DNA of 64,000 nucleotides from Lathyrus oleraceus (Eukaryota > Streptophyta > Magnoliopsida > Fabales > Fabaceae), in the NCBI RefSeq assembly GCF_024323335.1, contig NC_066583.1, positions 367,719,877-367,783,876 on the forward strand. The letters are read 5' to 3'. Below, piece after piece: positions 24,060-34,287 of this stretch (positions within the stretch are counted from its first letter, which is position 1; every line of letters begins with the position of its first letter). Below the pieces are notes generated by a model. That model made no database searches. It was not told the DNA's origin and saw only the letters and a program-made list of their open reading frames with translations. Made by a program: the position numbers and the translations under genes.

Positions 24060-25790
24060 TCAAATGATAATCATAAGTCTATAACTATTCCCTCACTATA
24101 ACTAGTATCTATAGTAGGAACCTCCGCCTTAAACTGAGTTTTCTCTTCCATAGTTTCTAAAAACTCCATCCCCAAGACTCATTGAAAGTAATACATATGC
24201 AATTGATGAACTTTGATCCTTCAGTTTCCACTCCCAGCAGCTCACAAACCTTTCTTTTTCTTGGATGGCCATTGCATACGTAATCCACACCTTTACCATC
24301 AATTTGATTGGACTTGATTTGATCATAAGCAAAGTTTTGGCGAACTTCAAACAAGAGTAGTTTTCATATTTCCTACTACAAACCACTATAAGTATTTGGA
24401 AGTTTATTCATGTAAATGATCACTTTCTGACCATGTATGTTGTTCTGGCACCAACCTTACCCCAAAAACTCAATGACAACTCCGCAATCAAATATCTCGT
24501 TATCCCTTGTATTCTGAAAAACTCATTAAACTACTCTAAAACAAACTCCAAGCATCTTGCCTTGACCTTAAATCCCATTGGTTTTCTTGTCATGAAAGTG
24601 TTCATTAGATTATGATGAATGAATAACAACATTAAAACCTTCTAAAAATATATATGCCACATATTTTAGATCTTTTAGCTATGATCATTTCACCATGCAA
24701 AATCTGCAATACCCCGGGTTCAACTCTTGTGCAATATCCCAGATCATCAAATGTGTTGATGGATAACAAATTTTGCCTAAGTTCTGAAACATACCTCACA
24801 TGATGAAGAAAAAACTTATGATCATCGAATATTTTAAGTCTGATCGTATCAATAGCATAAACTTTGCAAGCCTTGTTGTCATGAAGGAGAACTATGCCAT
24901 CTTGCTCCAACTTCAAAGTCTTAAAGTGTTATTTTCTTGGACACGTGTGATAAGAGCAACCTGAGTCCATGACCAAACCTTCTTCAATATCCAAACTCAA
25001 CATCACTAGTACAATAGCATTCTTATAACTATCCTCATCTGAGGCAACTGCAATCTGAGCACAATCATTGACACTCTTCTTGGGACAATCCCTCATGGCG
25101 TGACCTGGTTTGTAACAAGTAAAGAACTTTACCATTGACTTATCAAACCTCTTTAATATTGGCATCCCTCAAAGTTCACTTTCTCCTTTCAAGATACTCA
25201 AGCATTCACCACTATCATAAATCTTCAAATACTTCACCTTTGAAAATTATTTCGATCTCACAACCGTCTGGACTTCATCAAAAGTAATAATACCATCCTT
25301 AAAGAAGGGCATTCTTAAAATGCTCAAAGTATTGGCGTAATGATCTTAACAAGCTTAGATCTTTGTCCTTATCTTCAATATTCACTTCATTATTCTCAAG
25401 ATCATCAATAATCTTATGAAATTCTATCAACTTCTCCACTGTAAAAAATTTCTCTACCATTCAGAATGAGTTGAGTTGTAGTTTTAGATACAACCTTTTA
25501 GGAAAATACTTGGTCATATACAATTATTCAAATTCTGTCCATATTGAAACCACAGTATTCTTCCTAAATACTTCCCTTAGAACTCCATCCCTGAGGCGCA
25601 AAATAATGATACTCTTGGCCTTATCCACCATTTTGGTCTTCTTTTCTTGTGTTAGGCGTGTAGGAGTCGATGCCTCTCCCTTCAATACACTTCTCTTGAG
25701 TTAAAATCGCTTGCATCTTCACTTTCTACAATCCAAAATCATTGTCTCCGGAAGATTTATTGATCTCTCATTTAACCATGATGCTCACCT
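24060..25790 (-). pseudogene. Ty1/copia gag-protease-integrase pseudogene
   Basis: Reading on the minus strand, gag remnants lie between 25790 and 25170 with many stops. The frame 25165-24929 has the zinc-knuckle-like FTCYKPGHAMRDCPKK, whose first cysteine is replaced by F, and the copia protease motif VMDSGCSYHTCPR. The frame 24916-24632 is the pre-integrase region, with KACKVYAIDTIRLKIFDD and HHVRYVSELRQNLLS. Integrase remnants lie between 24620 and 24400. The region at 24354-24157 includes CITFNESWG, typical of the segment between integrase and reverse transcriptase. The rest of pol is missing. It lies in the expected order after the PBS and LTR at 25808-26466. Confidence 0.7.
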
Positions 25791-25807
25791 GTAAACAATA
25801 TCCTTTA

Positions 25808-25824
25808 CCCCACGGCGGGCGCCA
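25808..25824 (-). other. Primer-binding site-like sequence of the copia remnant
   Basis: The minus strand reads TGGCGCCCGCCGTGGGG, five bases after the inferred LTR end TTTCACA. This is a common PBS type in plant retrotransposons. Confidence 0.5.
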
Positions 25825-25829
25825 CTTGT

Positions 25830-26466
25830 TGTGAAATTTAAATAATAATTAAAACCACTTCAGAAGAATTATTTAAAGTTCAATCACAATAAATAAAAAA
25901 TTAATGTGTGGGACAAAGAACAATGACAACCATGCAAATGACCTCAAACAATAAATTAATAATAGACGAGAACACATGAAGTTTGTTTACCCAGCTCGAT
26001 CAAATCGATCTATGTCTAAGCGAGCAATTTTCAATTCACTATACTTCAAAAATTGTTACAAGAGGTTACAATGAGTTACAAGAAAATAGTCTTTGGAGTT
26101 CCCAAGAAACTCTATTTTCTACCCAAGTGTTTTCCAATATCTCCAATTATCAATATAAGAATAACACAAACCAAAGGTGTTTAAAGTGTTTACCAATCTC
26201 TTTGATAATCCCAAAAGATTGTCAAATCCGTAAAATATAATATTAAAGAAATTTATTCTTTGCTTCTCACTAGGATTTCTACCTTATGCAACATATCTCT
26301 AACAAATGAGAGAAAACCATGCTTATAACTAACAAATCATTAACGGGTCCAAGATATAACCTATTAACAAACGGATCCGAGAACAAGTCAAAAAAACTAT
26401 TGGTACCGAAATATGTCTTTTTTAATTTCTTTTTTCTCACTTAAAACTTTAAGACATATTACAACA
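25830..26466 (-). mobile_element. Probable 5' LTR of the copia remnant (about 640 bp)
   Basis: On the minus strand it would run from TGTTGTAATATGTC to TAAATTTCACA. The inner end is fixed by the PBS. The outer end is chosen because it gives a TGT...ACA pair, and is uncertain. No second LTR copy is present to test it. Confidence 0.4.
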
Positions 26467-26972
26467 ATTGTTTTATTGATTTTGACTATTGAAAACTATT
26501 GCAAATTTACGAGCTGAATATCATTGTTTGTGATTGAGTGACTATCCTATAAACATAATAGTGAATATGAGAGTGTGAAGAAAAAGTTTGTAATTGTGTC
26601 ATAGCTAAATGAAATATCTTTAAAATAAATCTCCATGTTTGGGGGTTATGACGACTCCCTTTCGTATAGGGTATTTGGTAACATATTTATTACATTTTTA
26701 GATTATTATATATTTTCATTTTTTTAGAATAATATTACTTATAAATATGTTTAGTGAAAATTAGTAATTAAAAGTGTGTTTTTTTGTTCATTTTATCTAA
26801 TATTTGTATAGATTTTTTTGGATGATGTAATAATTTGAATAAAAGCAAATGAGGCAAATAGCAAATCCAATGGAGTTAAAGGGGTGAAACATAAATTCCT
26901 ATATGAAACAAGTAAAATGGAATCAAAGGGGGGACACGTTAGCAACTGGATGTATTGCATTACAACATGTTA
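26467..26972. other. Unassigned spacer
   Basis: AT-rich, with no ORF or repeat I can support. Confidence 0.6.
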
Positions 26973-28341
26973 CAGTTGGGCTGGACAAAATATTTGAAAC
27001 CGACCCAAATCGCCCTACCCATTAGACCCGCATGTTTCCAGTTCGGGTGAGTCGGTTTTTCGGATTACCGGGTTAGTGGTTTCTGGGTTTATATGGGTTT
27101 ATCCGAGTCGGTTCGGATGGTTGGTTTGGGCCCTTAGAAAACCGAATCTGACCGATCAATAATTTTATTATGTATTATTATTTTATTACAGGGTTTGACC
27201 GGTGGAAATTGGACTCACTAACTTGGCTTAACCTAAGACAAAAAGATAAAAAAGACATCCTTCATTTGTTATTCATTCTCACGTTTCTAGGGTTTCCGAA
27301 TTCAGATAAAAATATAACAACTCAACACTGTCTGAGTTCATGTTCAAGTTCTTGATGTCGCCACACAACCACCACACCACCACTGTTTAATATCATGTAA
27401 GTTTCACTTCCTTTTCGTTTCTCTCTTTCTTCTTCTTCTTCTATCTTTTCTTTCTCTATCTCTCTCTAACAACTTAAAACTTCCATTTTTATGTCACCTC
27501 CATAAAACTGAAATGGTAAAGTTTTGTTTGATTAGCACTTTCTAATCCTATTTGGGGTATCAAATTTGAAGGTCTGATGGCTGATATGCTCAGTCATGAT
27601 TCATTGTGATTGTGACTGACTTTTTTTTCTTCTTTCATTTAGTGAGGTTTGAAGGTTTTAAGGTCCTATTTGAGGCATCAATTCTTTTATATAGTCGCCG
27701 CCACACACCACCATGCTACCACCTCACCACCACCTTGTGCACCACTGATCATGTAAGTTTCATTTCATCATCCTTGTTCTCTTTCTTATTCTCTCTATAT
27801 TTCTCTTTCCCTTGGCATGTGGAGGTTTTCAAGAAAAATAAGGATTTTGAGATGTTTTTAACACTTATTTGGGTTGGTTAATGGCCATCAATATTTGTTC
27901 TTCGTCTCTCAAGTACAATGACTGAGTTGTTTCAAAGATAATATTGAAAAATAATTTTGCACTTTTATTATAAACTTTAGTTATTTATATTATAAACTTT
28001 ATATTATTATATGCAGGGAATAAATTTGAGTTATTGATATTGAACATTCTCTTGTGTTTGGTAACTGGAAAGCTTGGTTGTATAGTAAGCTTGTTGACTC
28101 AATTGGAAACTTTCTGTTGAGGTTTGTAAATATTACTCAAGTAAATATCGCTTGGTTGCATAGCTATCTTTCATTAAGTGGAAATCTTGTGAACAATTTA
28201 TAAAAAATGAACAACTCTGAAATTTTGTGTGAATGATTTATAAAAAATTATGGATCAATTAACTGATTATGGAACAACTCTGAAATCTTGTTATATTTAG
28301 AACTTGTTTGCTAATTCTAATATATTTTTTTATATTGATAG
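26973..28341 (+). mobile_element. 5' region of a hAT element with duplicated leader exon
   Basis: The start cagttgggctggac followed by G/C-rich words (gggttagtggtttctgggtt) resembles a hAT end and subterminal region. I cannot confirm the TIR because the other end is outside the window. Two leader-exon-like blocks, caccaccactgtttaatatc at 27377 and gcaccactgatc at 27738, each run into ATGTAAGTTTCA, a good 5' splice site. They look like a duplicated non-coding exon. The coding exon begins at 28342. Confidence 0.45.
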
Positions 28342-30480
28342 ATGGAGCATAGAGTTGGAAGTTTGCATGGAACTAGAGATGCAAACTTGCATGAAGTTGG
28401 AGTTGATAGCATACAAGTAGTTACTCAAGGTATTAAAGTGTTTTTTGAAAAGTGTTAAATGGATGGGTGTTTTAAAAGTGATATAGGGATGTTGTTGTGA
28501 TATATGGAAGTTGTTGTGTTTTCTTAATATTCTATTGTTAACGTTTTCTTAATTAGTTATCCAATAAATGAGTTGCTTAATAAGTTAGTTTATTGAATGA
28601 ATAAGTTATTTATGACACAGTATTATTGATGGTGATAACAACATATCTTGTTAATGTTTTCTTAATAAGTTATGATGACAAAATGTATTTTAATATTTTA
28701 CTAAATGAATGAGTTAATTAATAATTTTTTCTTAATAAGTTATCTATGGAAGCAATGTATTTTTAATAGTTTGAAATGGATAAGTGTTTTAATATAAATC
28801 AAGCATTTTTAATAGTTTGACAACAATGTATTTTTAATAGTTTGAAATGGATAAGTGTTTTAATGGAAACCAAGTACATTATGACAACAATGTATTTTTA
28901 ATAGTTTGAAATGGATAAGTATTTTTAATAAGTATACTTTATGAAAATCTAATAATATCATGTGTCTATGGCATGAATTTAATGTTTTTATGGAAATTCG
29001 TATTGTATACTTTATGGAAAGTCTAACAATACCATGTGTCTATGGCATGAACTTAAAGTTTTTATGGAAATTTGTATGGTATGTGTCTAATAGTGTGTAT
29101 GGCATGAATATGTGTGTTTTTTAAAAGTGTTAAATGATTGTGTGTTTAAGAGTGTGTATGTTTAAAAGTGTGTGTGTATGGTTGTTTTTAATTTACCACT
29201 ACTTTTTAGTCACATAACGTCCTATTTCCCTTATTCAACCAACACAACCAGCAGACATGGGTGTTACAATCCCTCTCATTCCCGCTGATAGGGAAAAAAG
29301 GAAACAAAATGCTAGTGGAACTAGGAAAACTTCCCCTGTTTGGTTAGACTTTAACATTTTACCTGATGAGCCTGAATCAATAGTCGCGTGTAAACATTGT
29401 CACAAAAAATACCGATGTGACCTTAAAACACACGGAACATCTAACATATTATCTCACTCAAAAGTGTGTCATAAAAACCCTAACCTTTTACTGAAAGACC
29501 CTACACAAAGAAACCTTATAAGTGGTGACAGTGGTTTTTTAGGTTCTACGAGCCAAAGGTTCAATGTTGTAGCATGTAGGAATTCCATTAACACCTTTGT
29601 CATCCTTGATGAGCAACCCTTTAAAGTGGTTGAGGGTGAGAATTTTAAAAGACTATGTAAACAATTGCAACCACAAATGGTTATCCCTTCAAGGAGGATT
29701 GTTTCTAGGGATTGTTTTCAACTTTACCTAGATGAATAGTCACGACTTAAAGCTCTTTTTAAATCTAATTGTACAAGGGTGGCACTAAGCACAGACTATT
29801 GGACTTCTGTTCAAAACCTTAGTTATATGGCCACCACTGCACACTTTATTGATAACACGTGGAACTACCAAAAAGTTATTATTAGTTTTAGTTTAGTTCC
29901 AAATCACAAAGATGAAACCTTTGGTAAGAAAGTCGATGATGTTTTGAAGGAATGGGGGCTTAGAAAAGTGTCAACAATTACACTTGACAATGCAACAAAT
30001 AATGATGTGGATGTGTCTTATTTGGAAAAAAAGACTTAAGAAAAAGAATGCTCCAATAGGTGAAGGGGATTTTTTTCATATGAGGTGTGTTGCCCATGTC
30101 TTAAACATGGTAGTGAGAGATGGACAAAAAGACCATGAATTGGCTATTGAAAGTATTCGCGATGGTGTTAGGTTTGTGAGGTCTTATCCACAAAGAGCTT
30201 TAAAATTTAAGGAGTGTATTGAAATTATCGGGGTAACATGTAAAAAGAATCTTTGTCTTGATATTTCTACAAGGTGGAATTCCACTTACTTGATGTTGGA
30301 TGCTGCTGAAAAGTTCGAGGCAACATTTGAAAAGTTAGAGGATGAGGACCCTGGGTACATGGATTTTTTTTCAAATTTATGGTCCACCTTGTTCTGTTGA
30401 TTGGGAAAAAGCTAGGGCTTTTGTGATTTTTTAAACACTTTCAATGAAGCAACCGAAGTCTTTTCAGCTTCACAAGTAGT
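28342..30480 (+). pseudogene. hAT transposase, N-terminal and central parts, broken
   Basis: Exon 1 (28342-28429, starting MEHRVGSLHGTRDANLHEVG) ends at CAAG|GTATT. After an intron of about 780 bp the frame resumes near 29220. Joined to exon 1 it meets a TAA. The ORF 29257-29739 holds a BED-type zinc finger (CKHCHKKY, then SNILSHSKVCH). A TAG at 29737 interrupts it. The next frame (29779-30039) has the hAT catalytic region (STDYWTSVQNLSYM, TITLDNATNND). A frameshift leads to 29984-30400 with FFHMRCVAHVLNMVV and DISTRWNSTYLMLD. It stops at 30480 where element C inserted. Its C-terminal dimerisation domain lies beyond 61830. Confidence 0.8.
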
Positions 30481-30738
30481 TGTAGCACCTCAAGTTTGCA
30501 CCCCTCATTCATGCATTCATTTTTAGGTCATTTAACATTTCATATTGCATTTCATCATGTCAATCAGAATTAGCTCCAAGAAGCTTGAATATCATCCAAG
30601 ACACTTTGTGAGTTCTATCTGGGTAATCAGTCTACACAACGGGATGACTTGAGTTACTTCCAACATGTCCAAATGGGGTCTATTCATCATGCAAAACGCT
30701 AATCTGGAAGGAGCAAAAATTTGTTCCTGAGCTGTCAT

Positions 30739-30827
30739 GCTCGCTAGGCGAGCAGAGTGGTTCGCCTAGCGAATCCCAAGTCTGAACTGTCATGCTCGCT
30801 AGGCGAGCAAATTCTTCGCTAGGCGAA
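30739..30827. repeat. Four near-perfect GCGA palindromes upstream of the element C TATA box
   Basis: GCTCGCTAGGCGAGC occurs at 30739-30753 and 30794-30808. TTCGCCTAGCGAA is at 30761-30773 and TTCGCTAGGCGAA at 30815-30827. A second cluster lies downstream at 31336-31414. The 3' LTR repeats both. Confidence 0.9.
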
Positions 30828-30911
30828 GGCCACGCGTTTTAAAAAATATAACAGAAAAGTCATGGACTTGGACCTCTCTCATTTGAGCCCACAAAGCCAT
30901 GAAAATCAGGC

Positions 30912-30918
30912 TATAAAT
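30912..30918 (+). promoter_or_regulatory. TATA box of element C LTR
   Basis: TATAAAT in the context caggctataaattc. The 3' LTR has the same word at 59861. Confidence 0.6.
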
Positions 30919-32494
30919 TCTAAGCTTCCATCTCCCAAAAACGGAGAGAGCGAAAGAGAGAGCTAAAGCTGGAGATGGAAGAGGAGAAAGCTAACCTAAC
31001 AGGATTCAGAGCAACCTCCGGACGCTGAAGAAAACTCATTTGCACAGAATCACATATACCTCATATCTACCCTAAGATTGTTCTGCAAACCCACGGGTGC
31101 AATTCAATTTCAATCGATCTCTCTAATCAGGTTTGCCCTATTCCATTACTTTACGCCTTCAATTTGAAATTTCTAAATGTATGAGGCATTATGAATGAAT
31201 TTGGGTTTAGATGTGCATGAATGTGTAAGATAACGCCTTGAATGTTTAATCACTTCGTTTCTAAGATGGATTCCATAGGGTTTGGGACTTCGGAAATCGT
31301 ATTGTTATCAAGGAAGAAACCAAAACCCGCAGGCATTCGCTAGCACCTTCGCTAGGCGAGCATGTAGCGAAGCTTCGCTAGCACCTCGCTAAGCGAAGCA
31401 GTAGCGAGCGTGACAGTAGTTTTTTTTTGTTGCTCTAATCTGTTTTGTGTTTGTTGTGATATGTTTTCTCTTGATTGCATCTTGTTACTCTAACCCGTTT
31501 GTTGAGTTTTTGTGAGGGCTCACATGACTCCCGAAGAGATAGTTCGCTTGGCATTCCACTTTATTTGTGGGATACCATTTGGAGATTCATTCCGATTACC
31601 TGTGCTGACTTGCTTTCTTTGATGGTGCTAGCTTGAGAGATCTCTGGGTTTCTTGTTCTTTAGTTGTTATTACTTCGGATTTTTATCCGTGTGGTAGATC
31701 TCTTGATCCCTTTTACATCTTTCCCGCATTTTACAACTTTCTTAGCTGGAAGACCTCGATAGGAGGCAATGTTTTGTGTGTTTATTTTTGTGCCTAAAGA
31801 CCTCTAAGAAGAGGCACCAACGCTAAAGACCTCCGTGAAGAGGCAATTGACGGATAAAAGGGATTAGTAGTCAATCCCCCGTTATTCAGTGTGTCGTTCT
31901 TTATGCTCGCACTACGTGTCGATGCTCCAGAACAAAAGCCCAATATCTTTTGTCCGGTCAGTCAGTGGAGAGGGTTCCACCTTTCTGAATCCCCATTTTT
32001 TGTCATGAGCTCACCCTGTCCAGGGTTAAGAGCTATGAGGTCTTATCCTCATTACCCTTTTGATCTGCTCACCCTGACGTTCAATGTCAGTGGTTAAGAG
32101 CCTGTTTGATTACCCTTCCATGGCTTGTTTGTCGAGGTTGATATGACCCCTCTTGACTAAAGCCCTACCCATGTATGTTTGAGCCCCTTGTTGGCACGTT
32201 TACTTTATACTGTATGTTTTTGTATGGTGTGGTCGTCTCCCCCATAGGATTTCTAGGCTTCGTATAGTCTCTCGTCTGCATGTCAATTAAGGTAGCACGG
32301 TTCCTTCGTTTAGGACTTCCTTTTTGCATGAGCATCCCTAAAACACAAACAAACTCATTAATTTTTATTCTCCTAAGAACACGTTAACTCCTTCTACTAC
32401 AGGCGAGTAAGTCTCTGAAGGTCGAGCATCCGGTAGATTGTGTAGTAACGTCGTTCACCTAAAACACAAAAACAAACAAAAATAGTTAGCCGAA

Positions 32495-32650
32495 CTACGG
32501 TTTGCTCTGATTCTCATTCCAGATGAGATACGTAGGCATAAGACGCGATGTCTTACCGAGCACACTCCTCTTTAACCCATAGGTGGCCGAGCTACGAAGA
32601 CTCTAATTCTCATATTTAGATGAGATACGTATGTAGTGGATGCGACATCC
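32495..32650 (+). other. Two copies of a double-hairpin module in the element C LTR
   Basis: Module 1 (32495-32555) pairs CTACG with CGTAG around an inner TCTCAT/ATGAGA stem, then has a 6-bp hairpin TAAGAC-GCGAT-GTCTTA at 32539-32555. Module 2 (32592-32650) has CTACG and TACGTA around the same inner stem, then GGAT-GCGAC-ATCC. Element D's LTR has three further modules with different stem sequences. Confidence 0.65.
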
Positions 32651-32739
32651 GTGCGAGTCATTTTCTTTTGACCCCTCTTTTAGTAAATAGTACATTAGAT
32701 AAACCCACACCCTTTAGACAAGAACAACAAGAGTGGATC

Positions 32740-32788
32740 CCGTAGAGTACTACGGATGCGTAGGGGTGCTAATACCTTCCCTTCGCAT
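32740..32788 (+). other. Paired hairpins with conserved loop in the element C LTR
   Basis: The first is CCGTAG-AGTA-CTACGG (32740-32755). The second is ATGCGTAGGG (32756-32765) with CCCTTCGCAT (32779-32788), 9 of 10 positions paired, around loop GTGCTAATACCTT. Confidence 0.6.
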
Positions 32789-32963
32789 AATCGACTCCCG
32801 AGCCCAAGATTTGGTTGCGAGACCTTGTCTTTTCCTTTCCTTTTTCCAGGTTTACTTCGAGCGTTCCCTTTCCCTCCTTTGGGATAAATAACGCACGGTG
32901 GCGACTCTTCTGTCATTTCTTTTTTCGCCGGTTGTTTCTTTTCGCATTTTAGGTTGCGACAGC

Positions 32964-32981
32964 TGGCGACTCTGCTAGGGA
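32964..32981 (+). other. Primer-binding site of element C
   Basis: TGGCGACTCTGCTAGGGA, one substitution from the site in elements B and D, with a GC spacer after the LTR. Confidence 0.85.
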
Positions 32982-33941
32982 TTCGGTTTCCCTAAGCGAG
33001 TCCCTCCTAGCTTTTGTAGGTTGTTTGTTTATTGGGTGTTTATTTCTTTTGTACAGTTATTTATTTACCTGCTTTACCTTATTGCATTCATGTACATATG
33101 TCTGTTGTATCTGTGGGTTCTGTGGTTTGTTTGTTTATTGGGGTGGGATGTTCTACGAGAGATAAGCCCACTACCCAGGCTTGAGCGTACACACAGGTTT
33201 TAGAGTGGATAGTCATGAGGCTTGCGTAGTATGTTGCTACGTTAAGTCGTTCATGAAGACCCACACCCAGACGAGGTTTCTTTTGGATATATTCTGTCCT
33301 ATGGGTGTTCCATAACGACAAAGGTTCCTCTAGAAATCGTCGACTCTGGTGACCATTTCCCGAGAACGCAGTCGAGGCCTCTCCTCCGAGACATGATTAT
33401 GTTAGCTCTGGTGGGCGCATTCTCGCTGCTCAATCTGAGGACCCCGAGACTGGGAACTTACTTTAGGATATCATGTTGAGGGGAGTCAGTGGAGGTTTTT
33501 TGTCTCGTAATAATACCAAACATTCAGTGGTAAACGTATTATTCTCGACTGAAGGGCTGAAGCCGACGAACTTTTGTTCTTAGAACCTACCAGTGAGGGG
33601 CGGGCTAAATTCAGGAAACCTTAACCTTCAACCAACCCGGCTTTCTGGAGCAGAGTTTTGATCTTGAATTATATTCTTCAGTGGGTTCTCTTCAGACAAT
33701 GCAACCCAACAAATGTTCAAGCAGATACAGCAATCCTGATTTCCATGTCACTGCATTGCATCACATCATTTTGCATTCATATCATTTAACACATGTTTAT
33801 CTATTCCCAGGGGTTTATATCTTCTTCTTGATTCTAGTCGGGGTTTTCTTACACTGTTTATCTAATGTGAGACTGGAATCAAGGGGTAGAATACCCTTTG
33901 GAATTGATAAACACGTCATTGCATTTTCATATCCATTAGCA
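32982..33941 (+). other. Leader of element C
   Basis: No supported ORF. The region gtgggatgttctacgagaga...cactacccaggct resembles element D's leader near 40503-40545, so it is related untranslated sequence. ORF1 and nearly all of gag-pro are deleted between this leader and 33942. Confidence 0.6.
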
Positions 33942-34114
33942 TGTCTTTCTCCAGCGCTGGCGTCATCCAATATGGCCAGGTCTCTGCGGTCAACGATGAA
34001 GATGGGGATAGTGATTGCGACATCGATAACTGGGTGCGTCCAAGGGTCCCGGGTGAAGTACTCCGCAATTGGTCTTCTGAAGAGATTATCCAAATCAATC
34101 TTCTTCAAGAGTAA
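33942..34114 (+). pseudogene. Last 57 codons of gag-pro, all that remains in element C
   Basis: From an ATG at 33942 the frame reads MSFSSAGVIQYG, then SDCDIDNWVRPRVPGE, and ends LLQE at TAA 34112-34114. The element B gag-pro C-terminus has the matching SDCDLDSWIFPTIGD and ends FNQE. Gag, zinc knuckle and protease are missing. The stop codon overlaps a GT splice donor. It is too short to have been called as a gene by length alone. Confidence 0.75.
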
Positions 34115-34287
34115 TTTTCTTTGTTTATTCATGCATATCCAAGTCTTACGTTCCGCCCAGGGCGTAATGACTCATTGTAGGGCTCATCTATGTGGATACC
34201 TGCATTTTTTATCATAAATAAAGGACGTCTTTTTGCATTCAAATATTTTTTTCACTGTCTCATAAGCACATACCATCACTCATGCAG
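34111..34287 (+). other. Predicted gag-pro/pol intron of element C (177 nt)
   Basis: The donor A|GTAATT falls inside the stop codon region (GAG TAA). The acceptor CATGCAG ends at 34287. Exon 1 ends after two codon bases and exon 2 starts at a third codon position, so splicing keeps the pol frame open. Ogre elements are known to splice here. Confidence 0.65.

Larger units (their letters stand above)
30481..32961 (+). mobile_element. 5' LTR of element C (2481 bp)
   Basis: It begins TGTAGCACCTC and ends GGTTGCGACA, two bases before the PBS. The 3' LTR at 59430 matches nearly throughout, with scattered substitutions. It contains palindrome clusters at 30739-30827 and 31336-31414, TATAAAT at 30912, hairpin modules at 32495-32650, hairpins at 32740-32788, and TGGCGACTCT at 32899-32908. 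The 68-codon ORF at 31891 also occurs in the 3' LTR but lies in non-coding LTR and is not credible. Confidence 0.9.

Noticed and set aside
30739..30827. Regularly spaced palindromes as a possible CRISPR array
   Set aside because: Spacers are not uniform, the motif varies, the setting is a plant LTR, and no cas genes exist here.
31891..32097. 68-codon ORF present in both LTRs of element C
   Set aside because: Duplication is explained by the LTR pair. The region is untranslated R-U5 and the protein has no recognisable motif.
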